From positions 308,984 through 372,983 of the forward strand of contig JAAOMT010000200.1 in the NCBI GenBank assembly GCA_016748015.1: a stretch of 64,000 bases of DNA. The letters run 5' to 3'. Below the pieces are notes generated by a model. That model was not told where the DNA came from, ran no database searches, and worked only from the letters and a program-made list of their open reading frames with translations. A program made the position numbers and the translations under genes. Below are positions 1 through 11,540 of the stretch, piece by piece; positions within the stretch are counted from its first letter, which is position 1; each line of letters starts with the position of its first letter. The DNA is from Geosiphon pyriformis. Lineage: Eukaryota; Glomeromycota; Glomeromycetes; Archaeosporales; Geosiphonaceae.

Positions 1-624
1 AGAATTGAGAAATCTCAAATATGTATATATAATAGTAGTGTTAAAAGCAAAAAAGACAGAATCAACACCAAGCATCTTTAGCTTAGTTACCACAATCCTT
101 AAATAAATAATTATTCACTATATCAAATTTATTCTTTACTATCAACACTTCATATTGATAATAACTAATACTTAACCATACTGAAACAATAACTCTTGAT
201 CATGGCTATTGATGGAATACTAACTTGCAAATTGCCTTGGCTTATTTCTTTATATTTCTTTATTTTCTTTATTTTTTTGTGATTTTGTTATTGTGCACTA
301 ACCAATTGATTAAAAGTGCTGATTACTGACGTCAAGGATTGCCTGGTAAAAGACCCCTACGAGTGGATAGAACATGTACAGGAAATACGGATTACTTACC
401 AGAGGATTGCCAACCACTAAGCCAAGAAAAGAATTGACAAACTTGCGAGTCTGGAAAGCTACAGATAAAACAACTATTGAATCTCTGTCTATTATACAAA
501 GAACTCATTTGGAAAACCTTCAGATACCAACTCCTTAAAGATATTATTAACAACATAAACAGCTTTGAGCACCAAATTATGAGTTTGATATTGGACCTGA
601 GACCCCAAATAAACAATTGTAATA
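1..624. mobile_element. LTR remnant at left edge, inserted in LINE-A
   Basis: This stretch does not code and joins LINE-A ORF2 sequence abruptly at about 625. It shares collinear blocks with the solo LTR at 30208-31208: CTCTTGATCA followed by GCTATTGA near 190-215, GCCTGGTAAAAGA near 340, and GAGCACCAAA near 568. A bleached copy of the same block lies near 40180-40650. I infer an LTR, or the end of an LTR element, inserted in LINE-A, whose upstream part lies outside the window. No clean TG...CA end or target duplication could be fixed, so the right boundary is uncertain by about 10 bases. Confidence 0.5.
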
Positions 625-3600
625 CCATATGATTAAAAGTATTTTAGATAAACCCTTTTGCAAAGTGGTTTTTGATTATTTGATAGTTGATGATAAGCTG
701 GTTTTGGATCCTGTTGAAGTTAAATCTAAAGTTGATATAATAATGGAAGGGTGGACTAGGAAGCATTTAATGTCTGCACTTTTATCTGCTTCTTGAATTT
801 GTCAGTATGCTTCTTTACAACATGTGAATAATAGCACTTTTTCTGATATTATAGATGTTATTGGTTTTGATGAGTTGTTTCAAGTTGTCAAACATTTGTT
901 AGATGAGAAAACCACTGGCCTTAGTAGTATTCTTAACAAATTGTGGAAGCATTGTGGTAATGCCATTCTTAAAAGTTTGTTGAGTCTTTTAAATTTGTAT
1001 TTAAGATTAGGTACAGTTCCAGTTTTGTGGAAGAAAGCATGAATTTCAATAATACCCAAGCCTTACAATTGGGATAGTGTTTTAATAAACACTTATTCTA
1101 TTGCTCTAGTGGAGACTGCTCGCAAGATTCTCTCTAAGATCTTTTTAAATTGGATTTCTCTTACTTGCAGCAAGTTTGGAGTTTTATGTAGGAATAATTT
1201 TTTTATACTTAAAGACACTTCAATGCAGACTCCTATTTTTGCTGTTGGCTTAATGGTTGAAGATGCTTTGGAGAAGGGTAGAGAGATTTGGTTGGTTTTA
1301 TAGGACATGTACAAAGCATATGACTCAGTTGGCTGGCACCATTTGAAAACTAGTTTGTGGTGCATCAAAATGTGTAATAGGTTTATCAAGTTTTTTGGTG
1401 GAATTCACAATGGAAGAGTGAACTGTGTTATAACTGATTTTGGCCTTTCAGATGGCTACTGGGTTTTTAATGGTCTTGATTAAGGTAAGATGTTGTCCTC
1501 TCTTCTTTGGTGGATCTTCTATGACTTTCTGTTGTGTGAAGTTAAGAGACAAGAGAGTGTGTGTGGTTACTGGATTGATACCAAGTTTGTGGCCAAAACA
1601 GGCAGGATAAGCAACATAAGTGAAATGACCTCCTTTTTTACAGTTAGGGCTTTTGTTGACAATACTATTTGGGTTGGGAGTAACCAGGCTGCTCTGCAGT
1701 TTATACTTGACATTGCTAGTAATTTTTACTTAATCAATAATATTTCAATTAATAATGATAAGACAATAGCTATTCCTATCAACCAGAGAGTTAAAGATGT
1801 TGTACTTAAGATCAGTGGATCACTTATTTCGATTGCCAAACATGGTGTACCTCATAGATACTTAGGTATTTTTTTGTCTACTAGTCATTTGTCCAAACCC
1901 AGTTTAGCTAAAGTGCAGTCTGACATTAAGTTTTTTTCTAATATGGTGTTACAGAAGGCTATTTTTAACAAACAGTTCTTATATTTGGTTTCAGCTGTTT
2001 TCCAGCCTATTGTTGATTATCATACTCAATTTAGTTTTGTCTCTTCTGCTGTTTGTTATTATTGGGATGCTCTGGTTAAGAAAAGTTTTAAATCTAAGGC
2101 TGGTTTGTCCTGGGATTTCCCTAATGAGGTGCTTTATTACTTTTCACTATATGGTTTCAAGACATTTGATCAGATTTAAGCCAAAGAGAAGTCTGCTTTG
2201 GTTATTGTTTTTTCTAATTCATCTGGAATTGTTGGCCAGCTTTTTGATCACTGTTTCTTAGATTTGCAAGTTTTGGATTGGGCCTTTCTGAATCTCTTAC
2301 AGCATCTAATAAAACTGCGTGTTAATCCTTCTAACAATTTTTTGGTAGAAATGGTGCACATGTTTTTGGTCAACAATATTTCTATGGAGAACAATTTGCC
2401 TTGTGCTTTTTTTGGTTCTGGCAAGTATTCTGTTTCAAGTGTCTTGGAACCCTTTTTATACTATGATTGAATTTATTCTTTAAAAAAATTTGGTGTGGCT
2501 TTCTGTAATAGATTTTTGGACAAACATGGCAGGATTCTGGATTGGCAAACATTCTGACATTGGAAAAGACTTGATTTTAGGGGACCTGTGCTTTCTTGGT
2601 TTGTCTTGGTATTAAAGTTTTTGCATGATGTAATTGTTATGTCAATGTTTTTTAGTAGAAACACTGTTTTGGATGCTGGTAATATTTTGCTTTTAGGTCA
2701 ATTTTTTAATGTGAAAGATGATTTGCTTGAGGTGTGGTCAAATTTCATATCTGTTTTTACAGATGGCTCTTTAAAAGGGCTTGGTTCTGTTGATGTGGCT
2801 AGAGACACTGCAGCATTTTTTTCTGAAATTGAGTTGGGCATTGGGATTAGGATTGTAAGTCTCTTATCTTTGACAATGGCTAAATTGCAAGCTGTTGCTC
2901 TAGCACTAGAATGTGTTCCTTCTTTTTGTTCAGTAAAGATGAACTTAAACAGCCAAGCTGCTTTAGATGCATGTGTTTCAGAGTTGAAAATAGGCAGTTC
3001 TGATTTTCATAATTGCTGTTGGATGGAGAAAAGACATATTGCAAATTTGGTTAAATGTAAAAACATCTCTGTGACCTGGTTAAAGGTCAAAAAACACTCT
3101 GGTGTGCTGGGTAATGTTTGTGCAGATGAGTTGGCAAGTGTTTCTGCTCACTCATCTTTGATGCTGCTGATTAATGTGCATGAACGTTTTTTGGTGGCCA
3201 ATAATATGCCTATATCTGGCAATATTCAACACTTTATCTGAGATGTTTTTAGATCTGTGAATTATGCATGCTGGAAAGCTGGTCTTGGTTCTAAGGTTCT
3301 GGGTGGTTTTTCAGTTCATAATATTGATTTGTAGCCATTTGGCATTTGAATTTGGGTATGCTATCTGGATCTATGAGTAGAACTTCAGCTGGTTTGCACT
3401 CCTATTTTATGAAGGCTGTATACAGTAAACTGCTTATTGCAGTTAGAAAAAGACTTTATAATAAGAGTTATCCTGGTATTTTGTGTTTGCATTGTGGTAA
3501 AGTTGAATTTTTTGATTATGTGTTTACTTACAGCAAAAAATTTGTCTCTTATAAAAAAATTTTGTTTGAGTATGTGTTGGTTTGAAGGTCCTTGGCTGGT

Positions 3601-4027
3601 TTTTGTCTCTCAGCTCCTTCTGTGGTCTTGAACTTTCTTTTTTTATGTGTTTAATATCGGCTTATATGCTCTGTTTTGCAAGAGCTTTGTACTTGTAGGG
3701 TAGTTTAAAGAAGCTGTGCAGATATTTGGAGATTGCAAAGAAGCTGCTCAAGTTCTTATTGATTTTACACAGAACATGTGTGTGTATTACTGCTCTGAAT
3801 TGTAGGGGTTTAGGTTCCAGTTTAGAGCTAACATGAAAAGAGATAATTTAATTAGTGATTTAAGAGTGTTGTCAACTTTATCTGGTGGCTCAACATGAGT
3901 TTTGTTAAACAGTATAATTAGGTTAATTGGTATTGATGATTTTTTTGAAGTCAGTTTTGGTTTCCATAAGTCTTATTTGTTTTTTTCAGGTTTGAACAAT
4001 ATGGCCACTATTCATATAAGTGTGTAG
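625..4027 (+). pseudogene. LINE-A ORF2 remnant (RT, RNase H, zinc finger)
   Basis: This is the C-terminal two thirds of a LINE ORF2. Up to about 3240 it stays in one frame broken by single stops; beyond that at least one frameshift occurs, with the frame changing near 3300. Visible domains are RT motifs at 1100-1700 (QG motif at 1480 with Gln turned into a stop; FVDN at 1652-1663 instead of FVDD, so a catalytic Asp is lost), RNase H at 2760-3150 (TDGS, then NSQAALDA where B has DSQVALDA), and a CLHC-containing zinc finger near 3480. The TGA at about 1042 replaces a Trp that LINE-E keeps as TGG. Conversely, A keeps TGG at 2063-2065, where B, D and E have stops. Confidence 0.85.
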
Positions 4028-4175
4028 TATTGCTTTAATTGGTCCGAATAATTAGTCACATGTAGTAAACATGTGAATTGCATCTAACTAGAGTCTATTG
4101 TCTTGACTCTATATACTAAATAGTCATTAGACTGTACTTATTAAGCTGTTAATAAAAAAAATAAAAATATAATAA
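625..4175 (+). mobile_element. LINE-A: non-LTR retrotransposon, 5' part missing
   Basis: This is a LINE copy entering at the end of the linker after the endonuclease and running to the 3' end. Its order matches LINE-B: linker, reverse transcriptase, RNase H, C-terminal zinc finger, then a 3' UTR with a TTATTAAGCTGTTAATAAAA-like tail. It is more diverged from B than E is, so it may be a separate subfamily. The missing 5' part results from the LTR insertion at the window edge, not necessarily from reverse-transcription truncation. It is dead: many stops, and the RT motif FVDD reads FVDN. Confidence 0.85.
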
Positions 4176-4653
4176 ATAAATTTGTTTTTAGTTTTAATAC
4201 AATTTTCTAAAATTTCAAGATTTATTCTATAATAATTATAAAAACTCGATTATATAAGAAATTTTTTGTTTTAATTATTATTATTTTGTTATTTTTGTTG
4301 TTTATTTTCAGTAGTGTTTTGGATTTTGTAAATTATATTTTATAAAAAACATAAAATATTATAGGTATTTTTTTAGAATAAATAATTTTAAAAGTTTAGT
4401 CTATTTAAAAATTTATTAATTAAATTTTTTGTATAAAATACTAAAATTTATTAAACTTATATTGTTTTAAATAATTATATGTTTAATTATTTTTAAAAAG
4501 ATTATTTTAGTATTTAATTATTTTTTTAATAAATTATTTAATTACAATAAATTAATTTTATATTTATATATATTTTTTATCAAATTATGTATAATATTAT
4601 ATTTATTATTTTTTTACTAATTTAATTTACAATAAAACAAACCAAAAAAAAAA
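4176..4653. other. AT-rich spacer between LINE-A and LINE-B
   Basis: The sequence is almost only A and T, with no supportable gene. A block at about 4318-4365 (TTTTGTAAATTATATTTTAT and onward) recurs nearly unchanged at 42237-42282, upstream of LINE-E. It may be a decayed part of a LINE 5' region or of another repeat. Confidence 0.6.
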
Positions 4654-4778
4654 ACTTTTTCTTTTGTTGATCTCCTGACTACAATGAAAGCTTGGAATTG
4701 TCGAAGAAATAATCTTTCTTACCCTTTTTTCCCCTTGTCTCTTTCATTATTTCTTCAAATGTACCTTTATTTGTGCCT

Positions 4779-6716
4779 ATGAATCCAGTGGGCTCTTCTG
4801 CTGGCACTTCGAGTTTGAGTTCAGCTAGGTTGAGGTCCCGGTTTGGCAGCAAAAAAATTAAAGTGTGCGTTGAGAGTGTATATTCGCGTAATTTTTCATA
4901 CAAAAAAACAAAGTTGCCTGGTGTCTCTGGTGGCATTGTGGACTTGTCGGATGGCCTGCTCTCAATGGGTATGCTCTATGGTGATGGTGTTGGGCTGCAG
5001 AGATCTTGGGGAAGTAAGATAGATAGTGAGAAAATAGGTGTTAGTAAAGTGTCAGATGCCAAGAATTTGAAAAGCACAGTTGCTGAGGAGACAAATTATA
5101 TGAACCCCAACGCTTCTGAGACTAATAAAATGGAAGACAATGTAATTTTTAGGAAAACACAAATAAGAATCCTCATTCTGGGACAGCCGCCAAAGACAAT
5201 TTTCTTTACTAGTATAAGTGACAATAATACTGAGTTGGTGCTTTCTGGAGCTAAATTTGCTGGGGCCAATCAGCTGCCACCTGTGATTTCACATGTTTTG
5301 GAACGTTGCGTCTTTAAACCAATTAAATTGTTTGCCTTGAATGTAGAGTTGTCAAATGTGCCTGGAAAAACTATTAGTGATAAGTTGATTTCAATTAAGA
5401 AAATTTTTTATCATATTGATGGCTTTGGGGATGCTTCAACTTCCTCAAAATTTCCTAAAATCATAAGATCAACCTTCACAAATGAATCTAGTTTGAATAA
5501 GACCAAATTAATGGCAATCAATGAGAAAGTTGTTGTCAATACTAATCTCAAAAAAGTAAACAACCATACAAATTGGGAAATAATCATCAAGGAAATTCCA
5601 GTTGATTTTCCCAAATTAGCAATAAAAGCTGTGTTTTCCAAGTTTAGTACAATCAAATCAGTCAGAATGCAGTTAATTGGTCTTTGGCAAAAGGCTCTAG
5701 TAGAGTTTGAGTTAGCTGAAGTTGCCAACCAGGTTGCTTCCAAGTGGTCTGTTCTGATGGAAAAAGATTCTGTGCATGTGGCTTTGGCTGTAGAGGATAA
5801 ACAAATGTGGGTATTGAGGGATCAACATCGGGCGTTGTTGTATATCTTATCTGTTGGCACTACAGCTTATGATCTATATGGTTTACTTGAGTCATATGGT
5901 GAAAAGATTTGTTTTATTGGCCATAATCCTTCCTTGTATGTTCGTGATCAGTGTGCTGTAATCTGTTTTGAGAATGAGGCATCCAAGTTGGCTGCTGTTG
6001 GTTCAATTCCAGTTTTTAAGGATGTAAATTTGCACTGGACTGGTCTTTGCTTGGCATATTGTACACAATGTACACAATTTAGTTATATTACTGCCAACTG
6101 CTCTGTGGGTGGGAGTTCTGGAGTTCATGGGAGATGAGTGGTTTTTGATCAGGATTGTGTTCATCTGACTGTAATTTATAAAAAGAAATCAGCTCCTGTT
6201 TCTCGTCCAGTCTTGTTTAGTGGAAAAACTTAGGTGTTAGTAGTTGGTGCTTCTCCTGGTGTTTCTTCTCATTGATAGATTCTTTCTTCTGGTTCCATTG
6301 ATAATAGTAAACCTTTTCCTCCTGTTGTGAATGATTTGGAAAAATAGTTGGTCAGCATTGAAAGCAGTCTTGTCAGTCTCGCGGGACAAATTGGTGAGTT
6401 GGCTAAGAGATTGGAGTCACTCATGCTGGCAGTTCCCCAGCCTAGCCCTGGATGTCAGCTGCTGGTGACTCCCCCATCACAGAATCAAGGAAAGAATATA
6501 GTGATGGGAGTGGGTTTGAGTAAGTCCACTTGTGATAAGGCTGCTGCTGCTACTGCTACTGCTACTTATACTGCGAAGGACTCTTCTGTGTTCTCTTATG
6601 TTGTCAAGTTGAAAAATATGTTAAAAAGTCTTGCTGCTTCAGTGCTAAGTTTGTCTGCTTGTTTTGACGGTTTGGCTCTAGCTGCTGGTACACTTCCACA
6701 ACTCCCTTCTCAATAA
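4779..6716 (+). pseudogene. LINE-B ORF1 (nucleic-acid-binding protein)
   Basis: ORF1 of the LINE, about 645 codons in one frame from the ATG at 4779 to TAA at 6714-6716. In-frame stops start at 6135 (TGA) and more occur around 6230-6350. The start is aligned with the ATG of LINE-E ORF1 at 43123 (MNPVGSS versus MEPVSTS). The central part has GKTISDKLISIKKIFYHIDG, shared with E and D. Near 6060 the zinc knuckle reads CTQCTQFSYITANC: Cys-X2-Cys and the last Cys are present, but the GH pair is SY, as expected from GGT CAT becoming AGT TAT. ORF1 proteins of this class bind element RNA; that role is inferred from family knowledge. Confidence 0.8.
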
Positions 6717-6718
6717 GT

Positions 6719-9700
6719 AAGTTTACTTGGAAGATTGCTACGTGCAATGTTAGAGAGATGAACAATTGTGTAAAACAGGCGGACATTGTATATTGGCATA
6801 ATAATATAAACAATCTGATTTCTGTTGTTACTGAAACAAAGTTGAAGGAAAAGATCCGCCTCTGGATTGTGGATAGATTTGTTGGTGTTTGTGTTTTTAC
6901 TTTAGGTCTGAATTCTGGTCACATGGGATCTGGTGTTGCAATTATTATGGACTCATTTCTGGCAAAACATGTGTGCAAGGTTCTGAAGATGCCCAGTCAG
7001 CTCCTGTTAGTAAAATTGCTTTTTAGGAACAGACTTTCTGTTTCTATTTTGGGGCTGTATGCTGGTGTCTCTTTGACAGTTTATTTTTCTCAGGCTGATG
7101 AAATTAATTTTCTCATCACTAGAGCTGTGAATGAATCCTCCTTTGTTATTCTTGGTGGTGACTTCAATGAAGACAGATTTCACAAGTGTGCCAGTTTCAA
7201 AAAGTGCTTTGATTTGGGTTTGGTCAACTCTTTAGATGGGAGCTCTCTTGCTAAGTTACCAACTTGGTGCAATTCTTGTGGTGTTGCTAAGACAATTAAT
7301 TATATGTTTTTTTCTTCTAACTTGATTAATGTAATTGTGAATTGTGGCATGTTAAATGTTGATGATTTTTTTGACACTGATCATAAGGCTGTTTCTGTTT
7401 CTGTGGGTCTGGGTGGTTTGTTGGACACAAGGCTTTTTTTGATATGTAAGCAGGCCAACAAAAATCACTGGAAGTTTGATGTCAAGGATGTGAATGAGTT
7501 GAAGTGGGCTGAGTTCAGGGATGGTACAGCTGCCAATGCCTCTATGTTCTCAGATGCATTTGTTGCAACTGGGAAATTTTCGGATTTGGATGCGATGTGG
7601 GACATTATTCACAAAATTATGATTCTTTCAGCAGGTGGAACTTTCAAGAAAAAGTGGTTCAAAAGTTTTGACAATGTTTTCAATAAGGTGTCTTCTAGGT
7701 TTTATAAGCTGGAGTTGCTGGTTTCTAAGCTGGTAAAGGCTTCCCGTTTGACTTTTGGGGGTGATTTTGCTCTGTTGTTGAATACGTGAGACAGGCTTGA
7801 CTCTGTTAGTGCTTTGTCAGTAAAGTCTCTTTTCCTTTCAGGGTCTGGTTTTGATAGTATTCGCTTTGAGCTGGCTAAGGCAAGGAAGTTTTACCACTCT
7901 TCCAAGATGCTAGAATCTAAGCATGCTGAGGAATCTCGTATAAGACAGGCCATTAAGAGTAGGATGGAGAGTTTTGAGTTGAATAAGAGTCATACTATCA
8001 GAAGTGTTTTGAAGTATCCATTTCACAAAGTAGTATTGGATCATTTGGTTGTGGATAATGAGTTGGTTTTGGAACCTGAGCTGGTTAAATCTAAAGTGGA
8101 CGGGATTATGGAGGGATGGACTAGAAAATAGTTGGTGGTTTCGGACTTCTCTGATAATTGGAAACGCCAATTTTGGCCTTTGGACTACATTTTTGATGGT
8201 GCTTTTTCTGGTGTCATAAAATTGATTAGTTTTGGTAAGATTTTCAGTGTCATTTTAAGCTTGCTTGATGGAAAAGCAGCTGGTCTTTCTGGCATCTCTA
8301 ATGAATTATGGAAGCATTGCGACAGAGTAGTTTTGGATATGCTTTTGGTGCTTTTGAATCTCTGCTTGGTTTGTGAGTCAGTGCTTAGACCTTGAAGAGA
8401 AGCCTGGGTTTCGATGATTCCTAAATCCTATGAATGAAAAGGTGTTCTCACAAACACCCATTCTATTGCTTTGATTGAAACAGCCCACAAGATCTTTTCC
8501 AAAATTTTATTGGACAGAATATCTTTGGCTTGCAGTGAGTTTGACATTTTATGAGGGGACAATTTTTCTGTTTTAAAGGGTATAACAATACAGTTGCCCA
8601 TTTTTGCTGTTGGTTCTGTGGTTGAGAATGCCTTGGAGAAAAACAGAGAGCTGTGGCTGGTTTTACAGAACATGTGCAAAGCATATGATTTGGTTGGTTG
8701 GGAACATCTTGAGAGGAGTTTGATTAGGATTAAAATGTGTAACAGGTTCATTAGATTTTTTGGTAGCATCCACAATAATCGCAGAAACAGGATGATAACA
8801 GATTTTGGCTTAACTAGTGAGTATGTGGTTCATGATAATTTGGATCAAGGTGAAGTTTTCTTGCCACTTTTCTGGTGCATATTTTATGATTTGCTTATGT
8901 GTAAGATCAAGAGACAAGGAGAGGTGTGTGGTTACAGATTGAATTTGCATTTCGTTTTCAATACTGGTCATATGGAATCTTAGGCTGAGTTGACATTGTT
9001 TTTTGCTGCTGATGCTTTTGTTGATGATATTATCTGGGTTGGTAGCAGCCAGGCTGCTACACAACACATTTTGGACATTGCTAGTGAGTTCTTCAGGATT
9101 AATGACATTTTAATTAATAATGACAAAACTGTGGCTATTCCCGTCAACTGCCAAGTTGAGACCCCTTACTTAACTGTCAGTGGCTTGCCTATTTCCATAG
9201 CCAAAAAGGGTGAACCTTATCATTATCTTGGTATTTTTTTGTTTTCTAATGGTTTTTTGGTGCCCAGCTTGGCCAAGACTCACTTGGACATCTAATTTTT
9301 TGTCAATCTTGTTCTAAAAAAGGCCATCTTGGATAAACAATTTAGTTATTTGGTTTTTGCTGTTCTGTTTCCTATTGTCAGCTATAGGACTCAGTTCAGT
9401 TTTGTTCCTATTAGTGTGTATAATAAATAGGATGCTCTGATTTGCAAAGGCTTGAAGTCTAAGTTTGGGCTGCCACTTGATTTCCTCAATGATGCACTTT
9501 ATCATCTTTTTTTGTATAGTTTGAAGACTTTTGAACCAATTCAGGCAGAAAGCAAATTGGTCTCCATCATTGCTTTTGCAAATTCAGTTGGTATTTTGGG
9601 CTGCTTATTTTCTCACAGATCCCACAACCTCCAGATTTTTAGCTAGCATCCTTGTCACCCCTTGCTGTTTCTGGTTTGTGTTAGTGTCAGTTCTTTAAAT

Positions 9701-11401
9701 AATTTCTTAGCAGGTGTGATTTGTATTTTCTCCGGATGTGATCTGTCTTTGGACAGATCTCTGGCCTGTGCTTTTTGTTGTTGGGGTGGTACTTCTATGT
9801 CTCTCATTCTTGGTGAAATCAATTTTCTAAAATGTGTCTCTTCACTTAAGCAATATGATATTGCTTTTGTGGAACAATTACGTGATCAAAATGGTGTTGT
9901 TTTTAGTTGGTAGACGTTCAAGCGTTGGAAAAGGTTGGACTCCCGTGGCCTGATTCCTTTTTGGTTTGATTTTTCTGTGTGTTTTCTTGGTGGTATTGCT
10001 TCTTTTCCTGCATGCTCCTCTTTTGTGAAAAATTCCGCTTTGTCTGATGTTTATCAATCTTATAATTTTGGTGTTATCTGTGACAATCTGTCAGCTACTG
10101 ATGCTGCCTGTCTTTCTGTGTACATGGATGGGTCTCTGAGTGATTTGGAAACTGTTGTTATGAAAGCTGGGGCTGCAGTCTTTTTTGAGAACATTAATTC
10201 TAATTTAGGTGTGGGGGTGTCTGGTTTGGTTTCTTCTACTATATCTGAATTGCAGGCCATTGCTTTGGCTCTTGAGTGTGTTCCTTTTTTTTGTGCAGTT
10301 GATTTGTTCTCAGATAGCCAAGTTGCTTTGGATGCATACAAGTCGGAATCATTATTGGCTCATCCAGACTTCAGGAATTGTTGTTAAATAGAGCATTGTC
10401 ATATTGCTAATATAGTTTGTCATAAGAATTTAACTGTGAATTGAATTAAAGTTAAGAGTCATTTGGGCATTTCAGACAATGAGCATGCAGATAAGCTTGC
10501 TAAGAATACAGCACTCTCTACTTGGCATTTGCCACATTTGGTCAGTAAATGTTTTTTGAGGGCTGGGGGCAATGTGGTTTCTGGAAATTCTAGACACTTT
10601 GTTTGTAATGTGTTTCAGTCTATTCTTTGTGTGCATTGGGAGGTTGGTTCTGGTTCCTGAGTCTTGGTGGCTGGTTTGCATGATAGTGTTAACTGGTTTA
10701 AGTCTTCTTTGGTTTGGCACTTTAATTTTCACTTGGCTGCTGGTTTTACTAGTGCACGTACTGCTGGTCTTCGGACATACTTTATAAAATCTTTCTATTA
10801 TCAGCTTCCTGTTACTGTGCATAAGCATTTGTATAATAGGTGCTACCCCAGTGTGATGTGTTTGTTCTGTAGTGATGTAGAATTCTCAGACCATGTTTTC
10901 GTTTGTCCTTTTGATGCTGCTGGTTGTGCTTGATTGTTGGATGCTTATGCGTATTTTTGAGAAACACGGTCTGGTCTCTTTTGATTTACTTTGTGTGTCT
11001 TGCAGTTGTTGGCTTCTTGTTTTTCCAATGCTACAATTAGTACTACTCTGTGTAAGAGTTTTGTTTTTGATAATTGGTACCATAAATTCTTTTTGGTTTT
11101 TAAGAATGCTAAAGTTGTGGCTTTGAATATTGTGTGTTTTGTGTGTGAGTTTTGCTTCACATTTTATGATGAATTTTGGTTGATCTGTGCCAAACACTGA
11201 GCTTTTATGGAAAGAAATAGATTTATTCCTCGTAATGGTTCCATTTCTGCCCTGGTTTTTGGTTTATCTACGGTGTTTTCAGTTGGTGTGATCAGATTGT
11301 TGGGTGTTGTTGAGGCTTTTGGTGTTGATTTTGGTTTTCATAAACCTTGTTTGTTTTTTTCAGGTATAGAGAATTTTGTCTCTATTAAGATAGATGTATA
11401 G
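6719..11401 (+). pseudogene. LINE-B ORF2 (endonuclease, RT, RNase H, zinc finger)
   Basis: About 1560 codons stay in a single frame from 6719 to the final TAG at 11399, broken by roughly 17 stop codons and no frameshift. The endonuclease starts at WKIATCNV (6728, before the first ATG at 6758) and keeps ETKLK, GGDFNED (about 7160) and DTDHKAV (about 7376). RT has the QG motif (about 8845) and an intact FVDD (9017-9028). RNase H has YMDGSL (about 10122), SELQA, DSQVALDA and DNEHAD (about 10475). The C-terminal finger has CLFC, then SDHVFVC (about 10858-10910). Stops at 8393, 8435, 9428, 9644, 10385 and 10442 sit where sister copies keep Trp TGG; the TAG at 8981 sits where E keeps CAG. The catalytic residues are intact but the frame is dead. 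Confidence 0.9.
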
Positions 11402-11540
11402 TGTTGTTTTGATCGGTCTGAGTGGCTGGTCACATGTAAAAAAAGCATGATTCGCTTCTAGTTTAGATCATTTATATGATGTATAGTTCTAGATCGTGTT
11501 TGGATTTCATTCATTAAATGTAATAAAATAAAAAAAAAAC
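11402..11540 (+). other. LINE-B 3' UTR and tail
   Basis: The sequence after the ORF2 stop is conserved in LINE-C, D, E and G: GTGTTGTTTTGATCGGTCTG, then GGCTGGTCACATGTAAA, then GATCATTTATATGATG, then TTCATTAAAT and an A-rich tail. ATCAT-TTAT-ATGAT can form a small hairpin. Such 3' ends are typical recognition sites for LINE RT, which is inferred here. Confidence 0.7.

Larger units (their letters stand above)
4654..11540 (+). mobile_element. LINE-B: near full-length non-LTR retrotransposon
   Basis: A LINE of about 6.9 kb. Its 5' end (CTTTTTCTTTTGTTGATC) matches the 5' ends of LINE-E at 42978 and LINE-F at 60607. It has a short 5' UTR, ORF1 with a zinc knuckle, ORF2 with APE-type endonuclease, RT, RNase H and a C-terminal CCHC-like zinc finger, then a 3' UTR of about 140 bases ending in an A-rich TAAAATAAAA tail. 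No target duplication is evident in the AT-rich flanks. Both ORFs are broken by stops but essentially free of frameshifts, so decay was by base substitution. Confidence 0.9.

Noticed and set aside
5411-5743. Minus-strand ORF of 110 codons across LINE-B ORF1
   Set aside because: It is a shadow of ORF1 in the opposite strand, with no homology of its own.
7787-10444. TGA read as Trp (alternative genetic code) in LINE ORF2
   Set aside because: TAG and TAA replace Trp as well, CAG and CGA also became stops, and sister copies keep TGG at the same codons. Mutation explains all of this; recoding does not.
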